Positions 1 to 5,900 of a DNA stretch of 7,548 bases are shown in pieces. Under the pieces are notes generated by a model that did no database searches, was not told where the DNA came from, and saw only the letters and a program-made list of their open reading frames with translations. The position numbers and the translations under genes were made by a program. Each line of letters opens with the position of its first letter. The stretch's first letter is position 1. Source of the DNA: Oxalobacteraceae bacterium (GTDB lineage: Bacteria; Pseudomonadota; Gammaproteobacteria; Burkholderiales; Burkholderiaceae_D); contig JAIXQV010000184.1 in assembly GCA_027485535.1 (NCBI GenBank), positions 1 to 7,548 of the forward strand, given 5' to 3'.

Positions 1-17
1 CCCAGTCAATAAAACCC

Positions 18-485
18 ATGGATCTCAGAAAACTCAAGACCCTGATTGATTTGGTGGCCGAATCCGATATCTCGGAACTCGAGGTCACCGAAGGTGAGAG
101 CAAGGTGCGCATCGTTAAGAATACGTCGCATGCTGCACAAAACCAGGTCGTGATGATGCCCTCGGCAGCAATTGCAGCAAGCGCGGCTGCGCCAGCTGTT
201 GCTGCCGCACCTCCGGCAGCGCCGGCAGCTGCACCAGAAGCCGCACCCACGGGCCATATCGTCAAGTCACCGATGGTCGGGACCTTCTACCGTTCCTCAG
301 CGCCGGGAGCACCCGCCTTTGTTGATATCGGCTCAGTCGTCAAGGAAGGCGATACGCTCTGCATCATCGAAGCGATGAAGCTGCTCAATGAAATCGACGC
401 CGACGCCAGCGGTACCATCCGTCAAATTTTGGTAGAGAACGGTCAGGCGGTTGAGTACGGCCAACCGCTGTTCATCATTGAATGA
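18..485 (+). CDS. accB: Biotin carboxyl carrier protein of acetyl-CoA carboxylase (BCCP)
   Basis: This 155-residue protein carries the biotin that AccC carboxylates and that carboxyltransferase AccAD uses to make malonyl-CoA, the first committed step of fatty acid synthesis in the cytoplasm. The order is typical: an N-terminal segment starting MDLRKLKTLIDLV (residues 1-35), an Ala/Pro-rich linker (about 48-77), then the biotinyl domain (about 79-155). The domain contains the EAMKLLNEI motif, with biotin-accepting lysine at residue 121, and the 'thumb' segment GTFYRSSAPGAPAF (88-101) typical of true BCCPs. E. coli BCCP is 156 residues with biotin on K122, so this one is full length. Only 17 bases precede the ATG and I see no clear Shine-Dalgarno in them. 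It heads the plus-strand run. In E. coli AccB represses its own operon; that is family knowledge, not visible here. Confidence 0.97.
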   Translation: MDLRKLKTLIDLVAESDISELEVTEGESKVRIVKNTSHAAQNQVVMMPSAAIAASAAAPAVAAAPPAAPAAAPEAAPTGHIVKSPMVGTFYRSSAPGAPAFVDIGSVVKEGDTLCIIEAMKLLNEIDADASGTIRQILVENGQAVEYGQPLFIIE

Positions 486-529
486 AGCGCCCTCTCACCG
501 CCGCTGAAAGCTGCATGACTCATGTTTGA
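482..529 (+). CDS. Possible 15-codon bridging ORF between accB and the accC-like mini-ORF
   Basis: The accB stop codon overlaps an ATG as ATGA (482-485). That ATG opens a 15-codon frame reading MKRPLTAAESCMTHV and ending at TGA 527-529, which lies 8 bases inside the next mini-ORF (start 522). A second in-frame ATG sits at 515. It has no Shine-Dalgarno of its own except the 3' end of accB, so translation would rely on coupling to accB termination. An ORF this short can arise by chance, and the stop it uses is built into any sequence beginning ATGTTTGA. It is listed because it gives terminating accB ribosomes a route toward the downstream starts. No function is assigned. Confidence 0.2.
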   Translation: MKRPLTAAESCMTHV

Positions 530-556
530 AAAAATCCTTATCGCTAACCGCGGTGA
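522..556 (+). repeat. Direct repeat, upstream copy of the accC 5' end
   Basis: These 35 bases match 640-674, the first codons of accC, at 31 positions. The differences fall at the third bases of codons 5 (ATC/ATA), 6 (CTT/CTG), 8 (GCT/GCC) and 11 (GGT/GGC). Similarity stops after GG(T/C)GA, where accC continues GAAATCGCC and this copy continues GACCAGCCG. The repeat spacing is 118 bases start to start. Confidence 0.95.
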
Positions 557-647
557 CCAGCCGCGCAGCGGCGCAGTAACGAAGTTAAATTGCGTAGCTG
601 CCGAAGGCAGCGAAGGCGGTTTCGCCGCGGAGACCACCCATGTTTGA
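522..647 (+). CDS. 41-codon mini-ORF opening with a duplicate of the AccC N-terminus
   Basis: The frame from ATG 522 to TGA 645-647 encodes 41 residues. The first eleven, MFEKILIANRG, are identical to AccC. The rest (beginning DQPRSGAVTKLN and ending AAETTHV) bears no resemblance to biotin carboxylase. The stop lies 8 bases inside accC, whose ATG is at 640, so ribosomes finishing this ORF would end on the accC start and could reinitiate. The upstream Shine-Dalgarno is weak (a GAAAG at about 506-510), unlike the good GGAG before accC. The four nucleotide differences from accC in the shared part are all synonymous. It could be a leader peptide that couples or regulates accC, or a dead remnant of the original gene start displaced by an insertion. 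I do not recognise the non-AccC part. Confidence 0.4.
   Translation: MFEKILIANRGDQPRSGAVTKLNCVAAEGSEGGFAAETTHV
557..639 (+). other. Hairpin-rich insert between the two accC starts
   Basis: This segment separates the duplicated accC starts and carries three short inverted repeats in a row. GCCGC (560-564) pairs with GCGGC (568-572) around a GCA loop. GCTGCC (597-602) pairs perfectly with GGCAGC (606-611) around GAA. GGCG (615-618) pairs with CGCC (623-626), or alternatively GCGG (616-619) with CCGC (625-628). It ends with the accC ribosome binding site. There is no T-run, so these are not intrinsic terminators. The stem-loops could slow ribosomes, mask the accC Shine-Dalgarno or stabilise mRNA, or they could be the body of a small inserted repeat. 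I do not recognise the element and see no second copy in the window. Confidence 0.6.
629..632 (+). promoter_or_regulatory. Shine-Dalgarno of accC
   Basis: GGAG lies 7 bases before the ATG at 640, a near-ideal spacing. It marks 640, not the duplicate ATG at 522, as the start of full-length accC. It sits directly after the last hairpin of the insert (615-628), so that structure could affect its accessibility. Confidence 0.8.
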
Positions 648-674
648 AAAAATACTGATCGCCAACCGCGGCGA
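640..674 (+). repeat. Direct repeat, downstream copy inside accC
   Basis: This is the functional copy of the repeat, which forms codons 1-11 and part of codon 12 of accC. The match to the upstream copy begins at the C before the ATG (CATGTTTGAAAAAAT is shared) and ends in codon 12. See the copy at 522-556 for the list of differences. Confidence 0.95.
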
Positions 675-1986
675 AATCGCCTTACGCATACAGCGCGCCT
701 GCCGTGAGATGGGCATCAAGACGGTCGTCGTTCACTCCGAGGCCGATCGCGAGGCTAAGTACGTCAAATTGGCAGACGAGTCGGTTTGTATCGGTCCGCC
801 ACCTTCAGCACAAAGCTATCTGTCGATGCCTGCCATCATCAGTGCCGCAGAAGTGACCGACGCTGAGGCGATTCATCCTGGTTATGGCTTTTTGTCCGAA
901 AACGCCGACTTCGCCGAGCGTGTCGAGCAATCGGGTTTTGTCTTCATCGGCCCGCGCTCAGATTCGATCCGCATGATGGGCGACAAGGTTTCTGCCAAGC
1001 AGGCCATGATCAAGGCCGGCGTGCCGTGCGTTCCCGGCTCCGAGGGCGCGCTGCCGGATGACCCAAAAATTATCGTGCAAACCGCACGACGTATTGGCTA
1101 CCCGGTGATCATTAAGGCGGCCGGTGGTGGCGGTGGTCGCGGTATGCGTGTAGTGCATACAGAGGCCGCACTGCTCAACGCTGTCACCATGACCAAGACC
1201 GAGGCCGGTGCTGCGTTCGGCAACCCCGAGGTCTATATGGAGAAGTATCTGGAGAATCCGCGTCACGTGGAAATCCAGATTCTGGCCGACGAATTCAAGA
1301 ATGCCATCTGGCTCGGCGAGCGCGACTGCTCCATGCAGCGCCGTCACCAAAAAGTGATTGAAGAAGCACCGGCGCCCGGTATTCCGCGCAAGCTAATCGA
1401 GAAGATCGGCGATCGCTGCGCAGACGCCTGCCGCAAAATTGGTTATCGCGGCGCAGGTACCTTTGAGTTCTTGTACGAAAACGGTGAGTTTTACTTCATC
1501 GAGATGAATACGCGAATTCAGGTCGAGCACCCGGTCACTGAAATGATTACCGGTATCGATCTGGTGCAGGAGCAGATTCGCATCGCTGCCGGTGAGCGGC
1601 TGCGCTTCAAGCAGCGCGATATCGTTCTAAAAGGCCATGCGATAGAGTGCCGCATCAACGCCGAGGATCCGTTCAAGTTCACGCCGTCGCCCGGTCGGAT
1701 TCAGGCGTGGCATGCGCCAGGCGGCCCTGGTATTCGGGTCGACTCGCACGCTTACGCCGGCTATTTCGTCCCCCCCAACTACGACTCGATGGTCGGCAAA
1801 GTGATCTCCTACGGTATCACTCGCGAGCAAGCGATCCGACGTATGCAGATCGCGCTGTCCGAGATGGTGGTTGAAGGTATACAAACCAATATCCCGCTGC
1901 ACCGTGAGTTGATGGTGGATGGACGCTTTATCGAGGGTGGCACCAACATTCACTACCTCGAGCAAAAGCTAGCCAACAAAAAGTAA
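640..1986 (+). CDS. accC: Biotin carboxylase subunit of acetyl-CoA carboxylase
   Basis: AccC uses ATP and bicarbonate to carboxylate the biotin on AccB. The product has 448 residues against 449 in E. coli. It shows the biotin carboxylase N-terminal domain (MFEKILIANRGEIALR, then AIHPGYGFLSEN at 78-89), an ATP-grasp domain with the glycine-rich loop KAAGGGGGRGMR (159-170), and the C-terminal biotin carboxylase domain. The residues known as catalytic or ligand-binding in the E. coli enzyme appear at the same numbers: K116, K159, H209, K238, E276, E288, N290, R292 and R338. The gene is therefore intact. Its start is chosen for the GGAG 7 bases upstream and the family-standard N-terminus. Odd feature: the first 35 bases are duplicated upstream, and accB and accC are separated by 154 bases. 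prmA follows after 5 bases, so the genes are surely cotranscribed. Confidence 0.98.
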   Translation: MFEKILIANRGEIALRIQRACREMGIKTVVVHSEADREAKYVKLADESVCIGPPPSAQSYLSMPAIISAAEVTDAEAIHPGYGFLSENADFAERVEQSGFVFIGPRSDSIRMMGDKVSAKQAMIKAGVPCVPGSEGALPDDPKIIVQTARRIGYPVIIKAAGGGGGRGMRVVHTEAALLNAVTMTKTEAGAAFGNPEVYMEKYLENPRHVEIQILADEFKNAIWLGERDCSMQRRHQKVIEEAPAPGIPRKLIEKIGDRCADACRKIGYRGAGTFEFLYENGEFYFIEMNTRIQVEHPVTEMITGIDLVQEQIRIAAGERLRFKQRDIVLKGHAIECRINAEDPFKFTPSPGRIQAWHAPGGPGIRVDSHAYAGYFVPPNYDSMVGKVISYGITREQAIRRMQIALSEMVVEGIQTNIPLHRELMVDGRFIEGGTNIHYLEQKLANKK

Positions 1987-1991
1987 ACACC

Positions 1992-2903
1992 ATGAGCTGG
2001 ACCGAGATCGTGATCGAATTGCCCCGCGCACAAGCCGAACAAGTATCGGATGCGCTAATTGAAGCGGGCGCCTTGTCGGTCTCGGTGGAAGATGCAGATC
2101 AGGGGACCGAAGCAGAGCAGCCCTTGTTCGGTGAACCTGGTATGGAACCAACTGCCCACGCGTGGGAGCGTAGCCGTGTGGTGGCACTCACACCTGCTGA
2201 CGCAGATCACACCGCGCTGGTGAATCAAGCCAAAGCCCAATGCGACGACATCAGTCAAATCAGCTTCACGCTGCGTGCCGTGGCCGAACAAGATTGGGTT
2301 CGGGTGACACAAGCGCAGTTCGATCCAATTCCGATTGGTCAAAACATTTGGGTAGTACCGAGCTGGCATGCCGCGCCACAAGCAGATGCGCTGGTGCTTG
2401 AGCTGGATCCGGGCTTAGCCTTCGGTACCGGTAGTCATCCGACCACGCGCCTGTGCATGGAGTGGCTGGAGCAGCATGTGCAAGCAGGTTGCAGCGTGCT
2501 CGACTATGGCTGTGGCTCTGGCATCCTGGCGATCTTGGCGCGTAAGCTCGGCGCGATGACCGTGGATGGCATTGATATCGATCCGCAGGCGATCAACGCC
2601 GCGCGCGACAACGCCGAGCGTAATCAATGCACCGATACAAACTGGTTCATACCCGCCGATTTCGCGCTCGCGCGCGAAGGTGCGCGCTATGACATCGTTG
2701 CTGCCAATATTCTTTCCGGTCCGTTGAAGCTAATGGCGCCAATGCTGGCTAGCCGGGTAGCGCCCGGCGGTGCGATGGTGCTGTCGGGCATCTTGGCGCG
2801 CCAAACCGACGAGCTGATCGCGAGCTACGCACCCTACATCACGCTCGCTGTAGCGGCTGAGCGTGACGGTTGGATTGCGCTCGCTGGCCGCAAGGAGCAC
2901 TGA
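1992..2903 (+). CDS. prmA: Ribosomal protein L11 methyltransferase
   Basis: PrmA is a SAM-dependent enzyme that methylates lysines and the N-terminal amino group of ribosomal protein L11 (RplK). The 303-residue product has the usual small N-terminal L11-recognition domain (about 1-95) and a Rossmann methyltransferase domain. The family signature LDPGLAFGTGSHPTT is at 138-152. SAM-binding motif I, VLDYGCGSGILA, is at 169-180, the acidic motif DGIDIDPQA at 192-200, and the motif VAANILSGPL at 236-245, corresponding to the NxxxxPL segment. All key motifs are intact. The start lies 5 bases after the accC stop with no obvious Shine-Dalgarno (AAAAAGTAA precedes it), which suggests coupling to accC translation. 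accC-prmA adjacency is common in betaproteobacteria. In E. coli prmA loss is tolerated. Confidence 0.96.
   Translation: MSWTEIVIELPRAQAEQVSDALIEAGALSVSVEDADQGTEAEQPLFGEPGMEPTAHAWERSRVVALTPADADHTALVNQAKAQCDDISQISFTLRAVAEQDWVRVTQAQFDPIPIGQNIWVVPSWHAAPQADALVLELDPGLAFGTGSHPTTRLCMEWLEQHVQAGCSVLDYGCGSGILAILARKLGAMTVDGIDIDPQAINAARDNAERNQCTDTNWFIPADFALAREGARYDIVAANILSGPLKLMAPMLASRVAPGGAMVLSGILARQTDELIASYAPYITLAVAAERDGWIALAGRKEH
2892..2897 (+). promoter_or_regulatory. Shine-Dalgarno deciding the start of the zinc-ribbon gene
   Basis: AAGGAG lies inside the last codons of prmA, 8 bases before ATG 2906. It settles the start at 2906 over the upstream in-frame TTG at 2870, which would overlap prmA by 34 bases and add 12 non-conserved residues. 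Confidence 0.8.
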
Positions 2904-2905
2904 GC

Positions 2906-3877
2906 ATGGAGCAACTGGCAACTCAATGTCCGCACTGCGGTACACAATTCCGCGTGACGCTAGCCCAGCTGGAGCTGCGCGATGGCCGAGTGCGTTGCGG
3001 TAGCTGTCGTGAGGTGTTCAATGGCATCGATACGGTGTTCGAGTACACCGGCGAACCCAGCGCCGCTCCAAGCGCTGATAATCAGGCTAGTGAGTCAGAA
3101 GATTTCTCGAACCGAATGACCTTGTTCGATGTTGGCACGCCAAGCGGCACGAAAAATGTTGGCAGCGAATCCAACATGCAGGAAGAACTGGACGCACTAT
3201 CGCGCGCCATCTCGGATCTCCAGAGCAAACCTTGGGCGCCAACACCTGTCAACGAGCGTACCGAGTTCGCCGATGAGCAGCCTGTCTCATCTGCAGCAGC
3301 CTCCAACGCGCCAGAACAGCCCGGCTTTGTGAAGGAAGCGCGTGAACAGGCACGCGGCGGCAGCGGCCGACGTGTATGGCTATGGGTCGGCATCCCGCTG
3401 CTATTGCTGGCATTGATTGCTCAACTGAGCTGGATGTTTCGAAATGAGATCGCAGCGCGCTCACCGCAAGCAGGCAAGCTGCTGCGTGCGGCCTGCGTGC
3501 GCTTGCATTGCGAGATCAAACTACCCCTCAATCTCGAGCAGCTGTCCTTGAGCTCTAGCCGTCTGGAGCAAGCACCACCCTCCGAATCTGCCCCTGCAGC
3601 CGCTGGTAACGGCAGCGAGGCTGCGCTGCCGATGACGCTCATCGCGCTGCTACAAAATACGTCCGATACCGCGCAAACCTGGCCTGCTCTGGAGCTGACA
3701 CTGCGCGACACCGATGGCACGCTGCTGGTTCGTAAGGTATTCCTAGCGCATAACTACGTCACCCCGAATGAGCTGCGCGAGGGGATGCCCGCGCGCTCCG
3801 AGCGCGAAATTCGACTTCCACTCGCGCTGACCGGCGAGCCCCCGGCGGGTTTCGCCGTGAGCATTTTCTACCCTTAA
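2906..3877 (+). CDS. Zinc-ribbon and DUF3426 membrane protein, function unknown
   Basis: The 323-residue product begins with an MJ0042-type zinc ribbon. Two CxxC pairs, CPHC (residues 8-11) and CGSC (31-34), are separated by the typical FRVTLAQLELRDGRVR segment. A low-complexity, Ala/Pro/Glu-rich linker follows (about 50-150). One transmembrane helix, WLWVGIPLLLLALIAQLSW (158-176), is preceded by basic residues GGSGRR, which favours a cytoplasmic zinc ribbon and an extracytoplasmic C-terminus. The C-terminal part (about 180-323), with LIALLQNTSDTAQTWPALEL and PNELREGMPARSEREIRLPL, matches what I recall of DUF3426. Proteins of this architecture regularly follow prmA in betaproteobacteria, and their role is not established to my knowledge. 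The topology suggests sensing or scaffolding at the inner membrane, but that is inference. The gene starts 2 bases after the prmA stop. Confidence 0.85.
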   Translation: MEQLATQCPHCGTQFRVTLAQLELRDGRVRCGSCREVFNGIDTVFEYTGEPSAAPSADNQASESEDFSNRMTLFDVGTPSGTKNVGSESNMQEELDALSRAISDLQSKPWAPTPVNERTEFADEQPVSSAAASNAPEQPGFVKEAREQARGGSGRRVWLWVGIPLLLLALIAQLSWMFRNEIAARSPQAGKLLRAACVRLHCEIKLPLNLEQLSLSSSRLEQAPPSESAPAAAGNGSEAALPMTLIALLQNTSDTAQTWPALELTLRDTDGTLLVRKVFLAHNYVTPNELREGMPARSEREIRLPLALTGEPPAGFAVSIFYP

Positions 3878-3887
3878 CGCCTTTGCC

Positions 3888-4823
3888 ATGACTTCTCTGA
3901 TCTGCGGCTCGCTCGCTTTTGACACCATCATGTCCTTCCACGGCCGCTTCTCGGAGGCGCTGCTGGCTGACCAGCTACATAAAATCAATGTCGCTTTTTT
4001 GGTGCCGAATATCCGACGCGAATATGGCGGCTGCGCGGGCAATATTGCGTATAACTTGAAGCTGTTGAATGGCGATCCTTTGATTATGGCCACGCTGGGG
4101 CAAGACGGCGCGCCTTATGTCGAACGACTGAATACACTGGGCATCAGTACGCGTTGCATACGTGCTTATGATGACGCCTACACCGCGCAAGCATTCATCA
4201 CGACCGATGAATCGAATAACCAGATCACTGCCTTCCACCCCGGTGCGATGTCGAACTCGCATCACAACAAGGTGCAGGACGCAGGCGGCGTTAAGCTCGC
4301 CATCATTGCACCCGATGGACGTGATGGCATGATCGAGCATGCACGCGATTGCGCAGCGCTTGGTATTCCGTTCATCTTCGATCCGGGTCAAGGTCTTCCC
4401 ATGTTCAGCGGCGAAGAGTTGAAGCAGTTCATCGAGATGGCGACCTATGTCGCAGTCAATGATTACGAAGCCGAGTTATTGACCGAGCGTACTGGCCTGA
4501 GTTTGGGCGAAATTGCAGAGCGTGTCTCGGCGCTTGTTGTCACGCGTGGCGAGCAAGGCGCTGAAATCTTCACCGCAGAAACACGCTACGACATCCCGGT
4601 CGTCAAAACCGATAAAGTGATTGATCCTACTGGCTGTGGTGATGCCTTCCGCGCCGGTATGCTATTCGGTCTGACGCGTGGCATGGATTGGATGACGATC
4701 GGCCGACTCGCCTCGCTGATGGGCGCCATCAAAATCGAAAGCCAGGGCGGGCAAAATCATGCGCCCACCGTTGAAGCTATTGAAGCTCGCTTCGAGCAAG
4801 AGTTCGGCTACCGATTTGTTTGA
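3888..4823 (+). CDS. PfkB-family carbohydrate or nucleoside kinase
   Basis: This 311-residue protein belongs to the ribokinase/PfkB superfamily, which transfers the ATP gamma-phosphate to a sugar or nucleoside hydroxyl. The substrate-side glycine motif GGCAGN is at 47-52. PfkB signature 2, DPTGCGDAFRAG, is at 246-257 and includes the anion-hole glycines and catalytic aspartate D252. NDYE at 191-194 lies in the ATP side of the fold. The N-terminal SLICGSLAFDTIM strand is typical. The length fits the family. Specificity cannot be read from the sequence. Related betaproteobacterial proteins are often labelled adenosine kinase or ribokinase, but I would not choose. The gene starts 10 bases after the zinc-ribbon gene without a clear Shine-Dalgarno. 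It is the last plus-strand gene, converging on yggU with 41 bases between them. No convincing terminator is visible in that gap. Confidence 0.9.
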   Translation: MTSLICGSLAFDTIMSFHGRFSEALLADQLHKINVAFLVPNIRREYGGCAGNIAYNLKLLNGDPLIMATLGQDGAPYVERLNTLGISTRCIRAYDDAYTAQAFITTDESNNQITAFHPGAMSNSHHNKVQDAGGVKLAIIAPDGRDGMIEHARDCAALGIPFIFDPGQGLPMFSGEELKQFIEMATYVAVNDYEAELLTERTGLSLGEIAERVSALVVTRGEQGAEIFTAETRYDIPVVKTDKVIDPTGCGDAFRAGMLFGLTRGMDWMTIGRLASLMGAIKIESQGGQNHAPTVEAIEARFEQEFGYRFV

Positions 4824-4864
4824 AAGAACGGCGACGGCCCATCGGCGACTCGCCCCGGATGACG

Positions 4865-5170
4865 TTACTGCGCTGATGCTGTTAGCCGCGCGCAAGCCTC
4901 TTGCACCGACATTGTGGTCTTCACCGAGATCATTTTTTTTCTGCTCGACAAACCCTGCAGCAAATTGACATCGCGTCTTGCCACCCCCAATAACTCGGCA
5001 ATGGTTGACTGTAGGGCATCGTTAGCTTTGCCATCGACTGGCGGCGCCTTGAGCTTCAACTTCAGTGCGCCATCGTGCTCGCCAACCACCGCCGATACAG
5101 CGGCGCCTGGCTGCACATATAGCGCTAAACGCAACTAATCGCCCTGACGGCTGCACCAGTCTTGCGACAT
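4865..5170 (-). pseudogene. yggU: DUF167/YggU-family gene interrupted by an in-frame TAG at codon 12
   Basis: The expected start is ATG 5170-5168, which overlaps the yggT stop as TGATG. It reads MSQDWCSRQGD and then meets TAG at 5137-5135. The same frame continues directly as LRLALYVQPGA and runs to the stop at 4865. The two parts together (11 + stop + 89 residues, about 100) give the usual DUF167 length and layout, with the family motifs VQPGA near the N-terminus and APPVDGKAND in the middle. The codon after TAG is TTG (5134), a possible start, with AGGG (5145-5142) 7 bases before it, so an 89-residue product could still be made by reinitiation. Alternatives are a recent nonsense mutation, amber suppression or a sequencing error. 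DUF167 proteins are small, conserved and of unknown function. The yggT-yggU neighbourhood is common in proteobacteria. Confidence 0.7.
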
Positions 5171-5712
5171 CAATAAATAGCGTAGACCAAATTCTCCACA
5201 ACGAAGACGAGAATCCGCAGCGCCAAGAATGCAAGAATCGGCGACAAGTCGATGCCCGAGATTGAGGGCAAAATTCGCCGAAAGGGTTTCAGCAGGGGAT
5301 CCGTCAGCGCACGTACTGTCGGTGCAATCGGGGCGTGAGGGTTCACCCAGCTCAGAATCACCTCCAGAATAAGTAGGCCGATAAAGCTGTACGCAATCGT
5401 GTGCACCAGCGAGAGTAGCGACAATAGCAGCCATGGCTCAAGCCCAAACGCCGAGCGCACACCGAGCTGAATCGCAATCGCCGCGAGCGTAATCAGGCAG
5501 GCCCCGATCAGACTTGCCCAGTCTTGCCCGCCCAAACCAGGCAGTGCACGTCTGAGCGGCAACACCAGCCAGTCAGTCAGGCGAAAAATCAGCTGCCCAA
5601 GCGAAAACGGTGGTCGAACACGTACCGCCTGCATCCAAAAGCGGAACAGCATGAGTCCCGCGACGATCGTCGCGACGGTGTCAATGATCAGATTGAAGAT
5701 CGAAGAGAGCAC
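5170..5712 (-). CDS. yggT: YggT-family integral membrane protein
   Basis: The product has 180 residues and four hydrophobic segments at about 8-28, 67-88, 93-118 and 156-178. It contains two copies of the YggT domain. In each, a helix ending in an aromatic/basic turn is followed by a P(F/I)...LTD(W/P)L..P(L/F)RR.LP motif: LTDWLVLPLRRALP at 45-58 and LTDPLLKPFRRILP at 136-149. This duplicated arrangement is usual for the family. The start is GTG 5712-5710 with AAAGGA (5723-5718) 5 bases upstream; I see no better ATG. Its stop overlaps the ATG of the yggU gene (TGATG), implying translational coupling. YggT proteins act in the inner membrane. Links to osmotic stress and, in Gram-positives, to division (YlmG) have been reported, but the molecular function is unsettled. 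Confidence 0.92.
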   Translation of the reverse strand: MLSSIFNLIIDTVATIVAGLMLFRFWMQAVRVRPPFSLGQLIFRLTDWLVLPLRRALPGLGGQDWASLIGACLITLAAIAIQLGVRSAFGLEPWLLLSLLSLVHTIAYSFIGLLILEVILSWVNPHAPIAPTVRALTDPLLKPFRRILPSISGIDLSPILAFLALRILVFVVENLVYAIY

Positions 5713-5787
5713 CTTGATCCTTTATCGCTGAGGAAACGTACAGCGCGCAGTTGTGATGACTACGCCGCACTGCTTTTATTGTGAACG

Positions 5788-5801
5788 GGCACGATTGTGC
5801 C
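5788..5801. repeat. Short perfect inverted repeat upstream of yggT
   Basis: GGCAC and GTGCC flank a GATT spacer, 76 bases upstream of the yggT start and between it and the histone-gene terminator. It is not followed by a T-run on either strand, so it is not a terminator. It may be a protein-binding site in the yggT upstream region or chance. I could not assign a convincing -35/-10 pair here. Confidence 0.3.
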
Positions 5802-5824
5802 TGAATCTCTGTGCACTTCGAACC

Positions 5825-5860
5825 AAAAAAAACCGCTGCAGCCCGGGAGCCAGCAGCGGT
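5825..5860 (-). terminator. Intrinsic terminator of the histone H1-like gene
   Basis: ACCGCTGC (5832-5839) and GCAGCGGT (5853-5860) form a perfect 8-base-pair GC-rich stem around a 13-base loop. On the minus strand the stem runs into eight consecutive T residues (5832-5825), a classic rho-independent terminator 40 bases after the histone stop. On the plus strand it is followed by only GTTTT, so it may act weakly the other way. It should separate the histone transcript from yggT-yggU. Confidence 0.9.
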
Positions 5861-5900
5861 GTTTTCGCTCGCGCCCCGATGGGCTTCGAGCCGCAGGCGC

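Noticed and set aside
958..1965. Minus-strand frames inside accC
   Set aside because: accC has all catalytic residues and normal length; the antisense frames show no family features and are shadows.
2870..2905. Earlier TTG start for the zinc-ribbon gene inside prmA
   Set aside because: ATG 2906 has AAGGAG at 8 bases and begins directly before the conserved zinc ribbon; the 12 extra residues overlap prmA coding sequence.
4824..4864. Possible terminator between the converging kinase and yggU genes (GGCGA/TCGCC, 4830-4854)
   Set aside because: The stem is only five base pairs with a 15-base loop and no T-run on either strand.
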